Below, in pieces: positions 34,905-43,223 of a stretch of DNA of 64,000 nt (the first letter of the stretch is position 1; every line of letters starts with the position of its first letter). The DNA lies in NCBI RefSeq assembly GCF_001721045.1, contig NZ_MDER01000039.1:62001-126000 (forward strand). The letters are read 5' to 3'. This DNA comes from Paenibacillus nuruki (lineage in GTDB: Bacteria; Bacillota; Bacilli; Paenibacillales; Paenibacillaceae). Below the pieces are notes generated by a model. It saw only the letters and a list, made by a program, of their open reading frames with translations. It made no database searches and had not been told where the DNA came from. Position numbers and translations under genes: made by a program.

Positions 34905-35492
34905 ATGAAACATTTAATCGTATTTGCTCATCCCCATCAAGAAGGTACTAATCAAGCTATTTTGAAAAGAATGGTACACACCTTAGAAAAGCAAGGGCAT
35001 GAAGTAGTTGTTCGTGATCTATATGCACTTAATTTCCAACCAGTATTAACAGAAGCAGACACAGAAGCGATGAAAGTTGGTAATACACCAGCAGATATCA
35101 AAGCTGAGCAAGAATACATTACTGCGGCTGACGCAATTACCTTCATTTATCCGATCTGGTGGACAGGTCTTCCTGCAATTTTGAAAGGCTATGTAGATCG
35201 CGTGTTTGCTTACGGATTTGCTTATGGTTACGGAGAAACAGGCGTTGCTCAATTGCTTACTGGTAAAAAAGGTCTTATTATTAACACACATGGTCAGACG
35301 AATGAAATCTATGATCAAGTGGGTATGACCGATGGTCTCAAAATCACATCAACAACAGGAATCTTTGGCTTTGTAGGTATTGAAAGTGTAGGGCATTTGA
35401 TCTTCGGTAGCGCGCCTTATGCGGATGAAGCTCAATTGGAAAATGTATTGCGTCAGGTCGAAGAAACAGTAACGACTGCGTTTAATTCATAA
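34905..35492 (+). CDS. NAD(P)H-dependent flavodoxin-like oxidoreductase (195 aa)
   Basis: Flavodoxin-like quinone reductase of the YwrO/KefF/MdaB group: FAHPHQEGTNQAI, a phosphate-binding start, and FIYPIWWTGLPAILKGYVDR, the signature of the family. The ATG at 34905 has GGAG ten bases upstream and is preferred to 34896. It reduces quinones by two electrons. Regulated by the MarR upstream through the shared palindrome. Confidence 0.88.
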   Translation: MKHLIVFAHPHQEGTNQAILKRMVHTLEKQGHEVVVRDLYALNFQPVLTEADTEAMKVGNTPADIKAEQEYITAADAITFIYPIWWTGLPAILKGYVDRVFAYGFAYGYGETGVAQLLTGKKGLIINTHGQTNEIYDQVGMTDGLKITSTTGIFGFVGIESVGHLIFGSAPYADEAQLENVLRQVEETVTTAFNS

Positions 35493-35520
35493 AATGCTTT
35501 CTATACTATAGTAGGAAAAA

Positions 35521-35563
35521 ACAAAAAACGAGCTCCTGATGCAACAGGATGCTCGTTTTTTGT
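35521..35563. terminator. Bidirectional terminator
   Basis: ACAAAAAACGAGC pairs with GCTCGTTTTTTGT; TCCT/AGGA pair within. Shared by two convergent genes. Confidence 0.85.
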
Positions 35564-35577
35564 CTTTTATGATGGGA

Positions 35578-36708
35578 TTACAATTTGAAAATAGAATCTT
35601 TATTCGGTTTGTTCGGATTATCTTCGAAATTATGATTCATTTTATCTTTCAAATACATACCATAGATATGCACGATCCCAATCTTCACAACCATATACAA
35701 TGGAATAACAAGCAACATTCCCAGAATACCACCCATGTCTCCACCTACTAATAAGAGCACAACAATTGTAAATGGATGAATATCCAACTGCTTCCCGAAA
35801 ATAATCGGCTCAAGCAAGTTATTTTGGATCATTTGCGCAATAATCACGATCACGATTGCCCAGATTCCCATAGCAGGGGATTCGATCAAACCCACAATCG
35901 CTACTGGAACAGCAGACAAAATGGCACCGATATAAGGAATAAAGTTTAAGAAGAAAGCTAAAAATACAAGTAATAATGAATATGGTAGATCAATAATCAA
36001 GAAACCAATATACAGAAGCACACATAGTGCCAAGTTAACCAGTACTCGACCTGCAATAAAGCTACTTAATGAATCATCCATTTCATCCAACATCGCTTTT
36101 CCATCTTCTTTATGACCAGCTGGAAAAAGTTTGAGCAATTGAGGTGACAACCGTTTGTCATCTTTAAGCAAGTAGTACAACATGATAGGAACAGTAGCCA
36201 CAACAAGTACAAAGTTAGAAATAAAGGAGAACATACTTGAAATATGAACAGATAACCAATCAAAGATCGTATTCAAATATTCTGTTAATTTAGCGATCAA
36301 CTCTTGGTTGTTTTCAGCAGGGATATATTGCTGAATCGTTGGATTCTGTTGTAATAGCTGGATCTGCGTAATAATACTTTGTGTAAATCTAGGCGCATTT
36401 TCGATAAAACTTGAGACCTGATCTCGTAATGTCGGCCAGCCGATAATAGAAAAGATGGCTAAGACGATAATAACCGCCAGATACATCAATAAAATAGATA
36501 AAGAACGTTTTAACTTCTTTTTTTCTAAATAGTTAACGAGTGGACGTAGTGGATAGTATAGAAAAGCTGTGATCAACAGTGGAACGATGGTGAGGCTAAT
36601 TAACGAAGCGATTGGGGTGAAAATAAAGTCAACTAGTGTTCCTAAATAGACAATCAAGAGTATAAGCGCAACCCCGGCACCTATACGGAAAAAGCGTCTT
36701 TGTAGCAT
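35578..36708 (-). CDS. AI-2E family transporter (376 aa)
   Basis: Eight-helix membrane protein of the AI-2E/PerM family. The conserved C-terminal segment (FLNFIPYIGAILSAVPVAIV and FGKQLDIHPFTIVVLLLVGG) is clear. Members export small molecules or act as Na+/H+ antiporters; the autoinducer link in the name applies to few. A tail of about 25 charged residues ends the protein. Stands alone between convergent and divergent genes. Confidence 0.88.
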   Translation of the reverse strand: MLQRRFFRIGAGVALILLIVYLGTLVDFIFTPIASLISLTIVPLLITAFLYYPLRPLVNYLEKKKLKRSLSILLMYLAVIIVLAIFSIIGWPTLRDQVSSFIENAPRFTQSIITQIQLLQQNPTIQQYIPAENNQELIAKLTEYLNTIFDWLSVHISSMFSFISNFVLVVATVPIMLYYLLKDDKRLSPQLLKLFPAGHKEDGKAMLDEMDDSLSSFIAGRVLVNLALCVLLYIGFLIIDLPYSLLLVFLAFFLNFIPYIGAILSAVPVAIVGLIESPAMGIWAIVIVIIAQMIQNNLLEPIIFGKQLDIHPFTIVVLLLVGGDMGGILGMLLVIPLYMVVKIGIVHIYGMYLKDKMNHNFEDNPNKPNKDSIFKL

Positions 36709-36953
36709 AGATAAATCCTCCTTCAGAATCTTAAATGGCCAATATGTAGAATCTTTGTATATTCCCTATACACTCATACGTAAAAAGTAATGAGTTGGAT
36801 GCATCAATGGAAGCTTTATGAAAGTTCTCATTTGGGTCTATCTTACTATATAAACCGCAATATGCTTGCTTAATCTCTGGAGAAAGGTAAAATAAAAAAG
36901 CAATCATTTGTAAGCGTTATTAATAACTACATATCCAAGGAGGCATATCTACA

Positions 36954-37901
36954 ATGACAATGAATTATCGCAGATTAGGTGGTAGTGGCTTGAAAGTAAG
37001 TGAAATTAGCCTGGGCAGTTGGCTCACTTACGGAGGATATGTGGAAAAAGAAAATGCGGTTCAATCGATTCGTGAAGCTTATGATTTAGGGATTAACTTT
37101 TTTGATACTGCAAATGTCTATGAGCGTGGAGAAGCTGAAAAAGTGGTAGGTGCTACACTTAAAGACTATCCTCGTGAATCGTATGTACTGGCAACCAAAG
37201 TATTTGGCGATATGGGCGATGGACCGAACGACAAAGGGTTATCCCGCAAACATATTACCGAACAATGTCATGCCAGTCTTAAACGTCTAGGGCATGATTA
37301 TATTGATCTTTATTATTGCCACCGCTTTTCCCCAGAGACACCGATCGAAGAAACATTACGTGCGCTCGATGATCTTGTTCGTCAGGGCAAAGTATTATAT
37401 GTAGGTGTCAGTCAGTGGACAGCTGCTCAGATGCAAGCGGCGGTGGGTGTAGCAGATCGTTATTTGCTAGATCGTATTGTTGTCAATCAACCAGTCTATA
37501 ATATGTTTAACCGTTATATAGAAGAAGAAGTGATTCCACTTGGTGAGAAATACGGTATTGGACAAGTTGTCTATTCACCGCTTGCTCAAGGATTATTGAC
37601 AGGTAAATACACATCCAAAACCGATATTCCATCCGATAGCCGTGCGGCTAAACTCAAATGGGATGATGACCGCTTTAGCGACGAAAAACTATCTCAAATC
37701 GGACAATTGCAAAAAATCGCTGATGAAGCAGGGATACCTTTAACCCATCTAGCACTAGCATGGATCTTGCGTCAAAAAAATGTATCCAGCGCACTCGTTG
37801 GAGCCAGTCGTCCTGAACAAGTCAAACAAAACGCTAGCGCATCCGGCATCCAACTCACATCCGACGTCATCGAAGCCATCGAAAAAGTATTAACCGTCTA
37901 A
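36954..37901 (+). CDS. Aldo-keto reductase (315 aa)
   Basis: Voltage-gated potassium channel beta-subunit-like AKR. The catalytic Asp/Tyr are in FFDTANVYERGEAE, Lys in LATKVFG and His in YYCHRF; the NADPH-binding C-terminus is SSALVGASRPEQVKQN. AAGGAGG precedes ATG 36954. Reduces aldehydes or ketones with NADPH; substrate unknown. Monocistronic. Confidence 0.92.
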   Translation: MTMNYRRLGGSGLKVSEISLGSWLTYGGYVEKENAVQSIREAYDLGINFFDTANVYERGEAEKVVGATLKDYPRESYVLATKVFGDMGDGPNDKGLSRKHITEQCHASLKRLGHDYIDLYYCHRFSPETPIEETLRALDDLVRQGKVLYVGVSQWTAAQMQAAVGVADRYLLDRIVVNQPVYNMFNRYIEEEVIPLGEKYGIGQVVYSPLAQGLLTGKYTSKTDIPSDSRAAKLKWDDDRFSDEKLSQIGQLQKIADEAGIPLTHLALAWILRQKNVSSALVGASRPEQVKQNASASGIQLTSDVIEAIEKVLTV

Positions 37902-37927
37902 AATAAACTCAATCTATAACCCTTTCA

Positions 37928-37955
37928 AGCCTTCCGCGTTATGGAAGGCTTTTTA
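37928..37955 (+). terminator. Intrinsic terminator after the aldo-keto reductase
   Basis: AGCCTTCC pairs with GGAAGGCT around seven bases, followed by TTTTT. Confidence 0.85.
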
Positions 37956-38046
37956 GTTTAACTATATACATAACCACTACATTTTAATTTCAAATATCTC
38001 ACCATTAAATAATTTCAAATATTCCTATATTCACCCGATAATATTA

Positions 38047-38102
38047 GTAAGAGGTAAGAGGTAAGAGGTAAGAGGTAAGAGGTAAGAGGTAAGAGGTAAG
38101 AG
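38047..38102 (+). repeat. Eight tandem copies of GTAAGAG
   Basis: Eight exact heptamers without interruption. It is outside any supported gene, so copy-number change would not shift a reading frame. Confidence 0.95.
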
Positions 38103-38225
38103 TGATGAAGATAATTTAAACTAATATCATCTTTAAAATTCCTACCCTGCTCCCCTCCCACCCAAGATTTCAGGTTTTGCCCTACATTCATTTCAATACC
38201 CAACGTGATATCCCACGCCAGCGGA

Positions 38226-38338
38226 GGCAATCATTATTCTGAAAGAGCGGAGCGTTCGCCTTTAGAACGTAATCCCCACCGCAAAGCGGTACATCAAGGG
38301 ATTCCGTTCTACCAGCGACGACAAGAATAACGATTGCC
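38226..38338. repeat. Imperfect 113-base palindromic element
   Basis: Ends GGCAATCATTATTCT and AGAATAACGATTGCC are inverted repeats with one mismatch. Inside, GAACGTAATCCCC pairs with GGGATTCCGTTC and CCGCAAAGCGG caps the fold. Higher G+C than its surroundings. Looks like a mobile or REP-type repeat rather than a terminator. Confidence 0.55.
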
Positions 38339-38401
38339 GTAGCGTCACTTACCTAATACCGTCTAAATGCACCTCTTTAAGCCTCAAATCCGCCCAATTT
38401 A

Positions 38402-38416
38402 TGATAATGATTCTCA
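38402..38416. promoter_or_regulatory. Fur/PerR-type box upstream of the PerR-like gene
   Basis: TGATAATGATTCTCA fits the 7-1-7 Fur consensus with two changes in the right half. Confidence 0.65.
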
Positions 38417-38495
38417 GAATTGTCTGCAAAACTATTGACCATAATTTTAAATGGATTTATACTTATTCTAAAATCAAATTAAGGGAATGATCCAA

Positions 38496-38891
38496 ATGAA
38501 AACAATCAACTTGACGACACAGCGCAAAGCTGTATATGAAATCGTCTGCGAAGCTGCGGATCACCCGACTGCTGCTGATGTTATGAATCGGTTAGTAGAG
38601 CGTGGTCATAATTTTGCATATGGGACGGTATATAACTCTTTAAGATATTTATCAGATAAAGATTTGATTCGCGAATTAAAATTAGGTGAAGCCGCAAGTC
38701 GTTATGATGGCAAAATGGATGATCACCAACACATCGTATGTGAAAACTGTGGAGCTGTAGATGAAGTGATGACAGACGCACCTGTAGAATGGTATGCAGC
38801 CGTAGCCGAAGAAACAGGATATGATGTACACCATGCTCATGTCGTATTTAGAGGAGTGTGCACAGAATGTCGAAACAAATCACGAAAATAA
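38496..38891 (+). CDS. perR: Fur-family repressor, probably PerR (131 aa)
   Basis: Winged helix (FAYGTVYNSLRYLSDKDLIR) and the Fur-family dimer domain with two structural zinc motifs, CENC and CTEC. The sensing-site region MDDHQHIVCENC carries the His/Asp residues expected for a PerR Fe/Mn site. I call PerR rather than Fur because catalase follows and because of length; the distinction is not proven by sequence alone. ATG 38496 with AAGGGA is preferred over ATG 38487. The next gene starts inside its 3' end. Confidence 0.78.
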   Translation: MKTINLTTQRKAVYEIVCEAADHPTAADVMNRLVERGHNFAYGTVYNSLRYLSDKDLIRELKLGEAASRYDGKMDDHQHIVCENCGAVDEVMTDAPVEWYAAVAEETGYDVHHAHVVFRGVCTECRNKSRK

Positions 38892-39691
38892 TTGATAATG
38901 ATTATCATTTAGGAACAACAGATACATTAATGAACTGGTCTGTAGCTGAACGCAATATGCGTAATGCAGCCGATCTTATCGCACATTCCTGCCCGATTAC
39001 AAGACGAGTGGTTATTATCAGTCCAGCACCAAGCCGTGTACATGAATTAACACGTACACTATCAGATAGTTGCTTTGATGTTATGGTTTTTCACCGTTGG
39101 GAAAGTAATGGTGCAGGCGCAATCAGTGCTGATTTGTTTATATTTGATCTGATTTCTTCATCAGGTGCTCAAGATATTGAGTCTGCTAAGTTACAGTTTA
39201 GTGAGAAAAATTCTCATTTACCAACATTGTTCCTTGTGCGTGAAGATATGTTAACGACGGATCTGAACGAATGGGCAGAAGAAGAATTGTTAGTCTGGCC
39301 TGCACGTCCGCAAGAAGGACTGTATCATGTAGAACGTGTGATTCGTGCGGGAAGCAATCGCCCAGCGGCACCTGCAACAGGAGATACCGAACATCGCACT
39401 GTTTTCAAAGACCTATGGATCGATCGCAAAAAAATGACCGTTCATCGTGCACAACAGCGTATTGAACTCACCAAAACAGAGTATGATCTATTACTTATGC
39501 TGATCGAAAGCGAAGGCGGCGTATTGTCTCGTGAAGATTTGATGAGCGAAATTTGGGGCACTCAATTTTTTGGTGGTAGTAATGTTGTTGATGTTCATGT
39601 GAAAAGTCTACGTAAAAAAATCGGTGATAATGCTTCTGCACCGCAATATGTAGAAACTGTGCGTGGCGTAGGTTATCGATTGGCAGATTAA
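38867..39691 (+). CDS. OmpR-type regulator with degenerate receiver domain (274 aa)
   Basis: The C-terminal 100 residues are a clear OmpR winged helix (ELTKTEYDLLLMLIESEGGV, then DVHVKSLRKKIGD and VRGVGYRL). The N-terminal half aligns with a receiver: FIFDL keeps the phosphoacceptor-like Asp, but the acidic pair is replaced (IISPAPSR) and the conserved Lys is Arg in WPARPQE. It may therefore work without phosphorylation. ATG 38867 has AGAGGAG and overlaps perR by 25 bases. No histidine kinase is nearby. A perfect Fur box lies within its first codons. Confidence 0.8.
   Translation: MSKQITKIIDNDYHLGTTDTLMNWSVAERNMRNAADLIAHSCPITRRVVIISPAPSRVHELTRTLSDSCFDVMVFHRWESNGAGAISADLFIFDLISSSGAQDIESAKLQFSEKNSHLPTLFLVREDMLTTDLNEWAEEELLVWPARPQEGLYHVERVIRAGSNRPAAPATGDTEHRTVFKDLWIDRKKMTVHRAQQRIELTKTEYDLLLMLIESEGGVLSREDLMSEIWGTQFFGGSNVVDVHVKSLRKKIGDNASAPQYVETVRGVGYRLAD
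38893..38907. promoter_or_regulatory. Perfect Fur box inside the start of the OmpR-type gene
   Basis: TGATAATGATTATCA is the exact 7-1-7 Fur consensus. It sits two bases after the perR stop and within the coding region of the following gene. It may control an internal promoter for the start at 38930 and may be read by PerR or Fur. Confidence 0.75.
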
Positions 39692-39787
39692 GGGAGCTCT
39701 TCATCATTTCTTCATCGAAGGCTCATAGGTAACTCATGAATGGTGGTAAGGATAGATGTTAGAATGAATCTAATCTTTTGGAATGAG

Positions 39788-39804
39788 TCTAATTATAAAT
39801 TAGA
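39788..39804. promoter_or_regulatory. PerR-like box before katA
   Basis: TCTAAT-TATAA-ATTAGA inverted repeat 38 bases upstream of katA; AT-rich 7-1-7 spacing resembles PerR boxes. Confidence 0.55.
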
Positions 39805-39841
39805 TTGATGACCATTTATGATGAGAGGATGATTTCTAACA

Positions 39842-41314
39842 ATGACAAACAACGACCACCGTCTAACGACCAACCAGGGTGCACCTGTAGGGGACAATCA
39901 GAATTCCCGTACCGCAGGTCGTCGAGGACCTACTTTACTAGAAGATTATCATTTGCTAGAAAAAATCGCTCACTTTGACCGTGAACGTATTCCAGAACGT
40001 GTTGTTCATGCTCGTGGAGCAGGCGCTCATGGAGTGTTCCGTGTCGATCAAAGTATGAAGAAATACACCAAAGCTGAATTTTTACAAGAAGTGGGCACAG
40101 AAACACCTGTTTTTGTACGCTTTTCAACGGTTATTCATGGTGTAGGTTCACCCGAAACAGCACGCGATCCGCGCGGATTTGCTGTTAAATTTTATACCAA
40201 AGAAGGCAACTACGATATTGTAGGTAACCATTTGCCTGTATTCTTTATCCGTGATGCAATGAAATTCCCGGATATGGTTCACTCACTCAAGCCTGATCCG
40301 CAGACCAATTTACAAACACCAGCACGTTATTGGGACTTTATGACACTCACGCCTGAATCGACGCATATGATGACATGGTTATTTTCAGATCATGGTACAC
40401 CAGCGAATTATCGTGAAATGGATGGATTCAGTGTTCATGCGTTCAAATGGATTAATGCTGAGGGTAAAGTGACTTATATTAAATACAAATGGGAAACAGC
40501 ACAAGGTGTACGTACTTTCACGGCTGACGATGCTGAAAAGCAACAAGGTAAAGACTTCAATCATGCCACCCGTGATCTGTTTGAACATATTGAAAAAGGC
40601 GAGTTCCCGGAATGGACATTGAAAGTCCAATTTATTGAGCCCAAAGATATCGATAATTATGCATTTGATCCGCTAGATCCAACGAAAGTATGGCCTGAAG
40701 ATCAATTTCCTTTGCATACGGTCGGAACGATGACACTCAATCGCAATCCAGATAACTTTTTCGCTGAAGTCGAACAATCTGCTTTTTCACCAAGTGCTTT
40801 GGTTCCAGGGATTGAGCCTTCTGAAGATAAATTACTTCAAGGTCGTCTGTTCTCTTACCCAGATACACAACGTCACCGTCTAGGAACCAATTATCTTCAA
40901 ATTCCAATTAATTGTCCGTATGCACCTGTTCGTAACCAGCAACGAGATGGACAAATGAACATCAAGCAAGATACATCTACGTATAATTACGAGCCGAATA
41001 GCTATACCGATGGCCCTACAGAAGATCCGCATTACCGTGATTCTGAAGTAGAATTGGAACAAGGACATGTGACCCGTCAGAAAATTGCCAAAACCGATGA
41101 TTTTGCTCAAGCAGGAGATCAATATCGTTCATATACTGCTCAAGAAAAAGAGAATTTATTGCAAAATTTGGTTAATGATTTAAAAGAGGTTAAAAAAGAT
41201 ACTCAATTGCTGGCAATCTGTAACTTTATCCGTGCTGACCGTGAATATGGTATGCGTCTAGCACAAGGATTAGGCATTGATATCAGTGAATTTATGGGAC
41301 AAATGAGATCGTAA
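39842..41314 (+). CDS. katA: Monofunctional heme catalase KatA (490 aa)
   Basis: Small-subunit catalase. The catalytic His is in ERVVHARGAGAHGVF (His56), the distal Asn in DIVGNHLPVFFIRD, and the heme-ligand Tyr in RLFSYPDTQRHRLG (about residue 340). It splits hydrogen peroxide to water and oxygen. The position after perR and the box at 39788 suggest peroxide induction. Full length. GAGAGG precedes the start, slightly far. Confidence 0.95.
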   Translation: MTNNDHRLTTNQGAPVGDNQNSRTAGRRGPTLLEDYHLLEKIAHFDRERIPERVVHARGAGAHGVFRVDQSMKKYTKAEFLQEVGTETPVFVRFSTVIHGVGSPETARDPRGFAVKFYTKEGNYDIVGNHLPVFFIRDAMKFPDMVHSLKPDPQTNLQTPARYWDFMTLTPESTHMMTWLFSDHGTPANYREMDGFSVHAFKWINAEGKVTYIKYKWETAQGVRTFTADDAEKQQGKDFNHATRDLFEHIEKGEFPEWTLKVQFIEPKDIDNYAFDPLDPTKVWPEDQFPLHTVGTMTLNRNPDNFFAEVEQSAFSPSALVPGIEPSEDKLLQGRLFSYPDTQRHRLGTNYLQIPINCPYAPVRNQQRDGQMNIKQDTSTYNYEPNSYTDGPTEDPHYRDSEVELEQGHVTRQKIAKTDDFAQAGDQYRSYTAQEKENLLQNLVNDLKEVKKDTQLLAICNFIRADREYGMRLAQGLGIDISEFMGQMRS

Positions 41315-41357
41315 TCATCACTTGCAACAAATGACAAATGATTGACTTGAGATATTC

Positions 41358-41416
41358 AGCGTTCCGCTTTATATTAAAGGGGTATCGTTAGTTGAAATGA
41401 AGCAGAACGCTTTTAT
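41358..41416 (+). terminator. Terminator of katA
   Basis: AGCGTTCCGCTT pairs with AAGCAGAACGCT (one mismatch), followed by TTTT. Confidence 0.6.
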
Positions 41417-41501
41417 ATATAAGCTGTGAATAGAGACCTTAATCGTTCTCAAAAAAAGATAGCTTAGTAGGATAAGGTCACTATTGACCGCAGTTATGAC
41501 G

Positions 41502-41537
41502 AAGGAGCGCTACAAATTCATGTGTGCGCTCCTTTGT
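41502..41537 (+). terminator. Second hairpin downstream of katA
   Basis: Nine-base-pair stem AAGGAGCGC/GCGCTCCTT, loop 15 bases, T-rich end. Confidence 0.6.
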
Positions 41538-41651
41538 ATACTCTAAAAAAGGGGTGATGAAAGGCAAAAGGGGTCTGTTCGTATGAATACAGTGTAGGAA
41601 GATCAACAGATGGGTGCTTACTATTCCAGAAGATTGAAGGAGATGTGAGTC

Positions 41652-42116
41652 ATGAGAAAATCATGGAGCGTTGGCATGATAGGTGTGTTGTTCATCTTTG
41701 TTGTCGTAACGTCCAGTTCGTTCGTTGCACCTGCATTTGCTGCCACTGAAAATGGATCTTATACTGTTGTGACTCCTGATATTCTAACCAAGCGACCAAC
41801 CACAGACATTTTACCTGCTGATTTCCCGATTCCCGATGATGCCGTGATCGATACGTCTCAACAAACGTATATTGAAGGACAACATAGTATTTTGCTTGTT
41901 TTTCATACGAAAAGTAGTATGGAGACTCTTGCCAAAACGTATGACGAATACTTCCGTATTGTGAATATGGATCAAGCGATTCAGACGTTAAATGAACAGC
42001 AATTGAGCGTACAAGGAACAGAACCGGTTACAGCTCAACAATGGTCATTAACTGGTGCACCTACTGCCTCCAAAGATACAGTAGAAGTAACGGTGAAAGT
42101 GATGAAACATCAATAA
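41652..42116 (+). CDS. Exported protein, paralog of the lipoprotein at 42272 (154 aa)
   Basis: Sec signal peptide with cleavage expected after AFA (residue 30). The mature 124 residues share a domain with the convergent lipoprotein gene: RPTTDILPADFPIPDDAVID, SMETLAKTYDEYF, QGTEPVTAQQWS and a final KDTVEVTVKV. The domain is not recognised. AAGGAG is placed before ATG 41652. Extracellular or cell-wall-associated. Confidence 0.75.
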   Translation: MRKSWSVGMIGVLFIFVVVTSSSFVAPAFAATENGSYTVVTPDILTKRPTTDILPADFPIPDDAVIDTSQQTYIEGQHSILLVFHTKSSMETLAKTYDEYFRIVNMDQAIQTLNEQQLSVQGTEPVTAQQWSLTGAPTASKDTVEVTVKVMKHQ

Positions 42117-42182
42117 AGATAGATGATCAATCGAAATGAAAACGATAGGAATGAATACAATCAAATGAATAGTATAAATAAT

Positions 42183-42224
42183 AAAAAGATGTAACTTCCT
42201 TTTTGAGCGAAGTCACATCTTTTT
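42183..42224. terminator. Bidirectional terminator between convergent paralogs
   Basis: AAAAAGATGT...ACTTC pairs with GAAGT...ACATCTTTTT, flanked by A and T runs. Confidence 0.85.
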
Positions 42225-42271
42225 GTTGTATAAGCGTATATTGATTTGAAATACTTAAAATACGTATCTAC

Positions 42272-42904
42272 TTATTTCTCTGACCAGCTTACTGTCAATT
42301 CTACAACATCTTTGCCTGTTTTAGCGCCGCCAATAATCGACCAGACTTGTTTAGTTTTAGGATCGGTTCCTTGAATGATAAGGTTTTTCTCATCAATTGT
42401 GGATGTTGCATCAGTAAGAGATTTGGCATCAAAATATTGTTTGTAGGTTTGGGATAGAGTCTCCATACTTCCTTTAGTAGTAAAGATAAGTAAAACCGAT
42501 TTTTTACCTTTGTTTTCTTCTTGATGAGATGTGGAGATGACCGCATCATCGGGAATCGGGAAGTCTGTCGGTAAGTAAGTAGGACGTTTTTCTACACTAT
42601 CTGCTGCAATCGGTCCTTTTTCTGTCAGTGATCCTGAATTGGTTGCAGTATCATTACTTTCCGTCGCAGGCTCGGTTGCTTCAGTGGAAGAATCAGTCGT
42701 CGAAGCAGGTTCAGTGGTCATATCTGAAGATTCTGTATCTGTTGTCCCAGGTGTTGCCGGTTCTGTATTCGTCGTATCGGTTGTATTATTCGTTTCCGGA
42801 GTGCTCTCAGTTGAAGGATTAGCGGGTGCAGATGCGTTACTACAAGCACTTACGATGACGACAAGTAACATTCCAGTCAAGAATAGACTCCATATTTTTT
42901 TCAT
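42272..42904 (-). CDS. Lipoprotein, paralog of the exported protein at 41652 (210 aa)
   Basis: Lipobox VSAC (Cys21), then a Ser/Thr/Glu-rich tether (about 22-95) and a C-terminal domain matching the convergent gene: RPTYLPTDFPIPDDAVISTS, SMETLSQTYKQYF, QGTDPKTKQVWS and KDVVELTV. The lipid anchor and long tether would hold this domain outside the membrane, while the paralog is released. A duplicated domain in convergent orientation with two export modes is unusual. Function unknown. Confidence 0.78.
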   Translation of the reverse strand: MKKIWSLFLTGMLLVVIVSACSNASAPANPSTESTPETNNTTDTTNTEPATPGTTDTESSDMTTEPASTTDSSTEATEPATESNDTATNSGSLTEKGPIAADSVEKRPTYLPTDFPIPDDAVISTSHQEENKGKKSVLLIFTTKGSMETLSQTYKQYFDAKSLTDATSTIDEKNLIIQGTDPKTKQVWSIIGGAKTGKDVVELTVSWSEK

Positions 42905-43170
42905 TCATCATGCCCTCATTTCTAAATAGATTATAGACCTACTCGCTTGTGGCTATACAGCTATTGCTTGTTATTCCAGTTCAATTATAACATGACCTTT
43001 ACATAAAGAGTATTTATGACAGTGGCTTATCAGAAGAGCTATAGATAAGATCATGATTTCCAAAAAAATAGCTTCGCAAAACGATATTAATCTGGTATTA
43101 TTTGTATAATGTATCCTTATATAGAGGAAATGCAGAAAAAAGAATCAATTCCACTCTAAAAGGTAGACGT

Positions 43171-43200
43171 TTGACGCGTGCTACAGAGATACACTACTAT
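43171..43200 (+). promoter_or_regulatory. Promoter of the BlaI-like gene
   Basis: -35 TTGACG (43171-43176), 18-base spacer, -10 TACTAT (43195-43200). The -10 lies inside the operator palindrome. Confidence 0.6.
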
Positions 43201-43208
43201 ATGTAGTG
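43192..43208. promoter_or_regulatory. BlaI-type operator 1
   Basis: CACTAC-TATAT-GTAGTG perfect palindrome with 5-base spacer, covering the -10 box. Confidence 0.75.
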
Positions 43209-43223
43209 AGGTGGCATAAGGAT

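Larger units (their letters stand above)
37956..38495. other. 540-base non-coding region with two repeat elements
   Basis: No supported gene. It contains a heptanucleotide tandem repeat (38047-38102), an imperfect long palindrome (38226-38338) and, next to the PerR-like gene, a Fur-type box (38402-38416). Confidence 0.6.
41315..41651. other. Non-coding interval between katA and a secreted-protein gene
   Basis: Contains the katA terminator and a second hairpin (AAGGAGCGC/GCGCTCCTT, 41502-41534, then TTTGTAT). The stretch between the two hairpins could carry a small RNA; no coding frame is supported. Confidence 0.45.
42905..43223. other. Divergent regulatory region between lipoprotein and BlaI-like genes
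   Basis: Non-coding. It holds a TATAAT at 43105-43110 and the BlaI-type promoter/operator at 43171-43208. Confidence 0.55.

Noticed and set aside
38047-38102. CRISPR-like array
   Set aside because: Units are seven bases with no spacers; a simple tandem repeat.
38015-38230. 71-codon minus-strand ORF containing the heptamer repeat
   Set aside because: Only the repeat keeps it open; the protein is a periodic Leu/Tyr/Ser artefact with no start signal.
42639-42929. Val/Ser-rich plus-strand ORF
   Set aside because: Antisense to the Ser/Thr-rich tether of the lipoprotein; repetitive composition explains the open frame.
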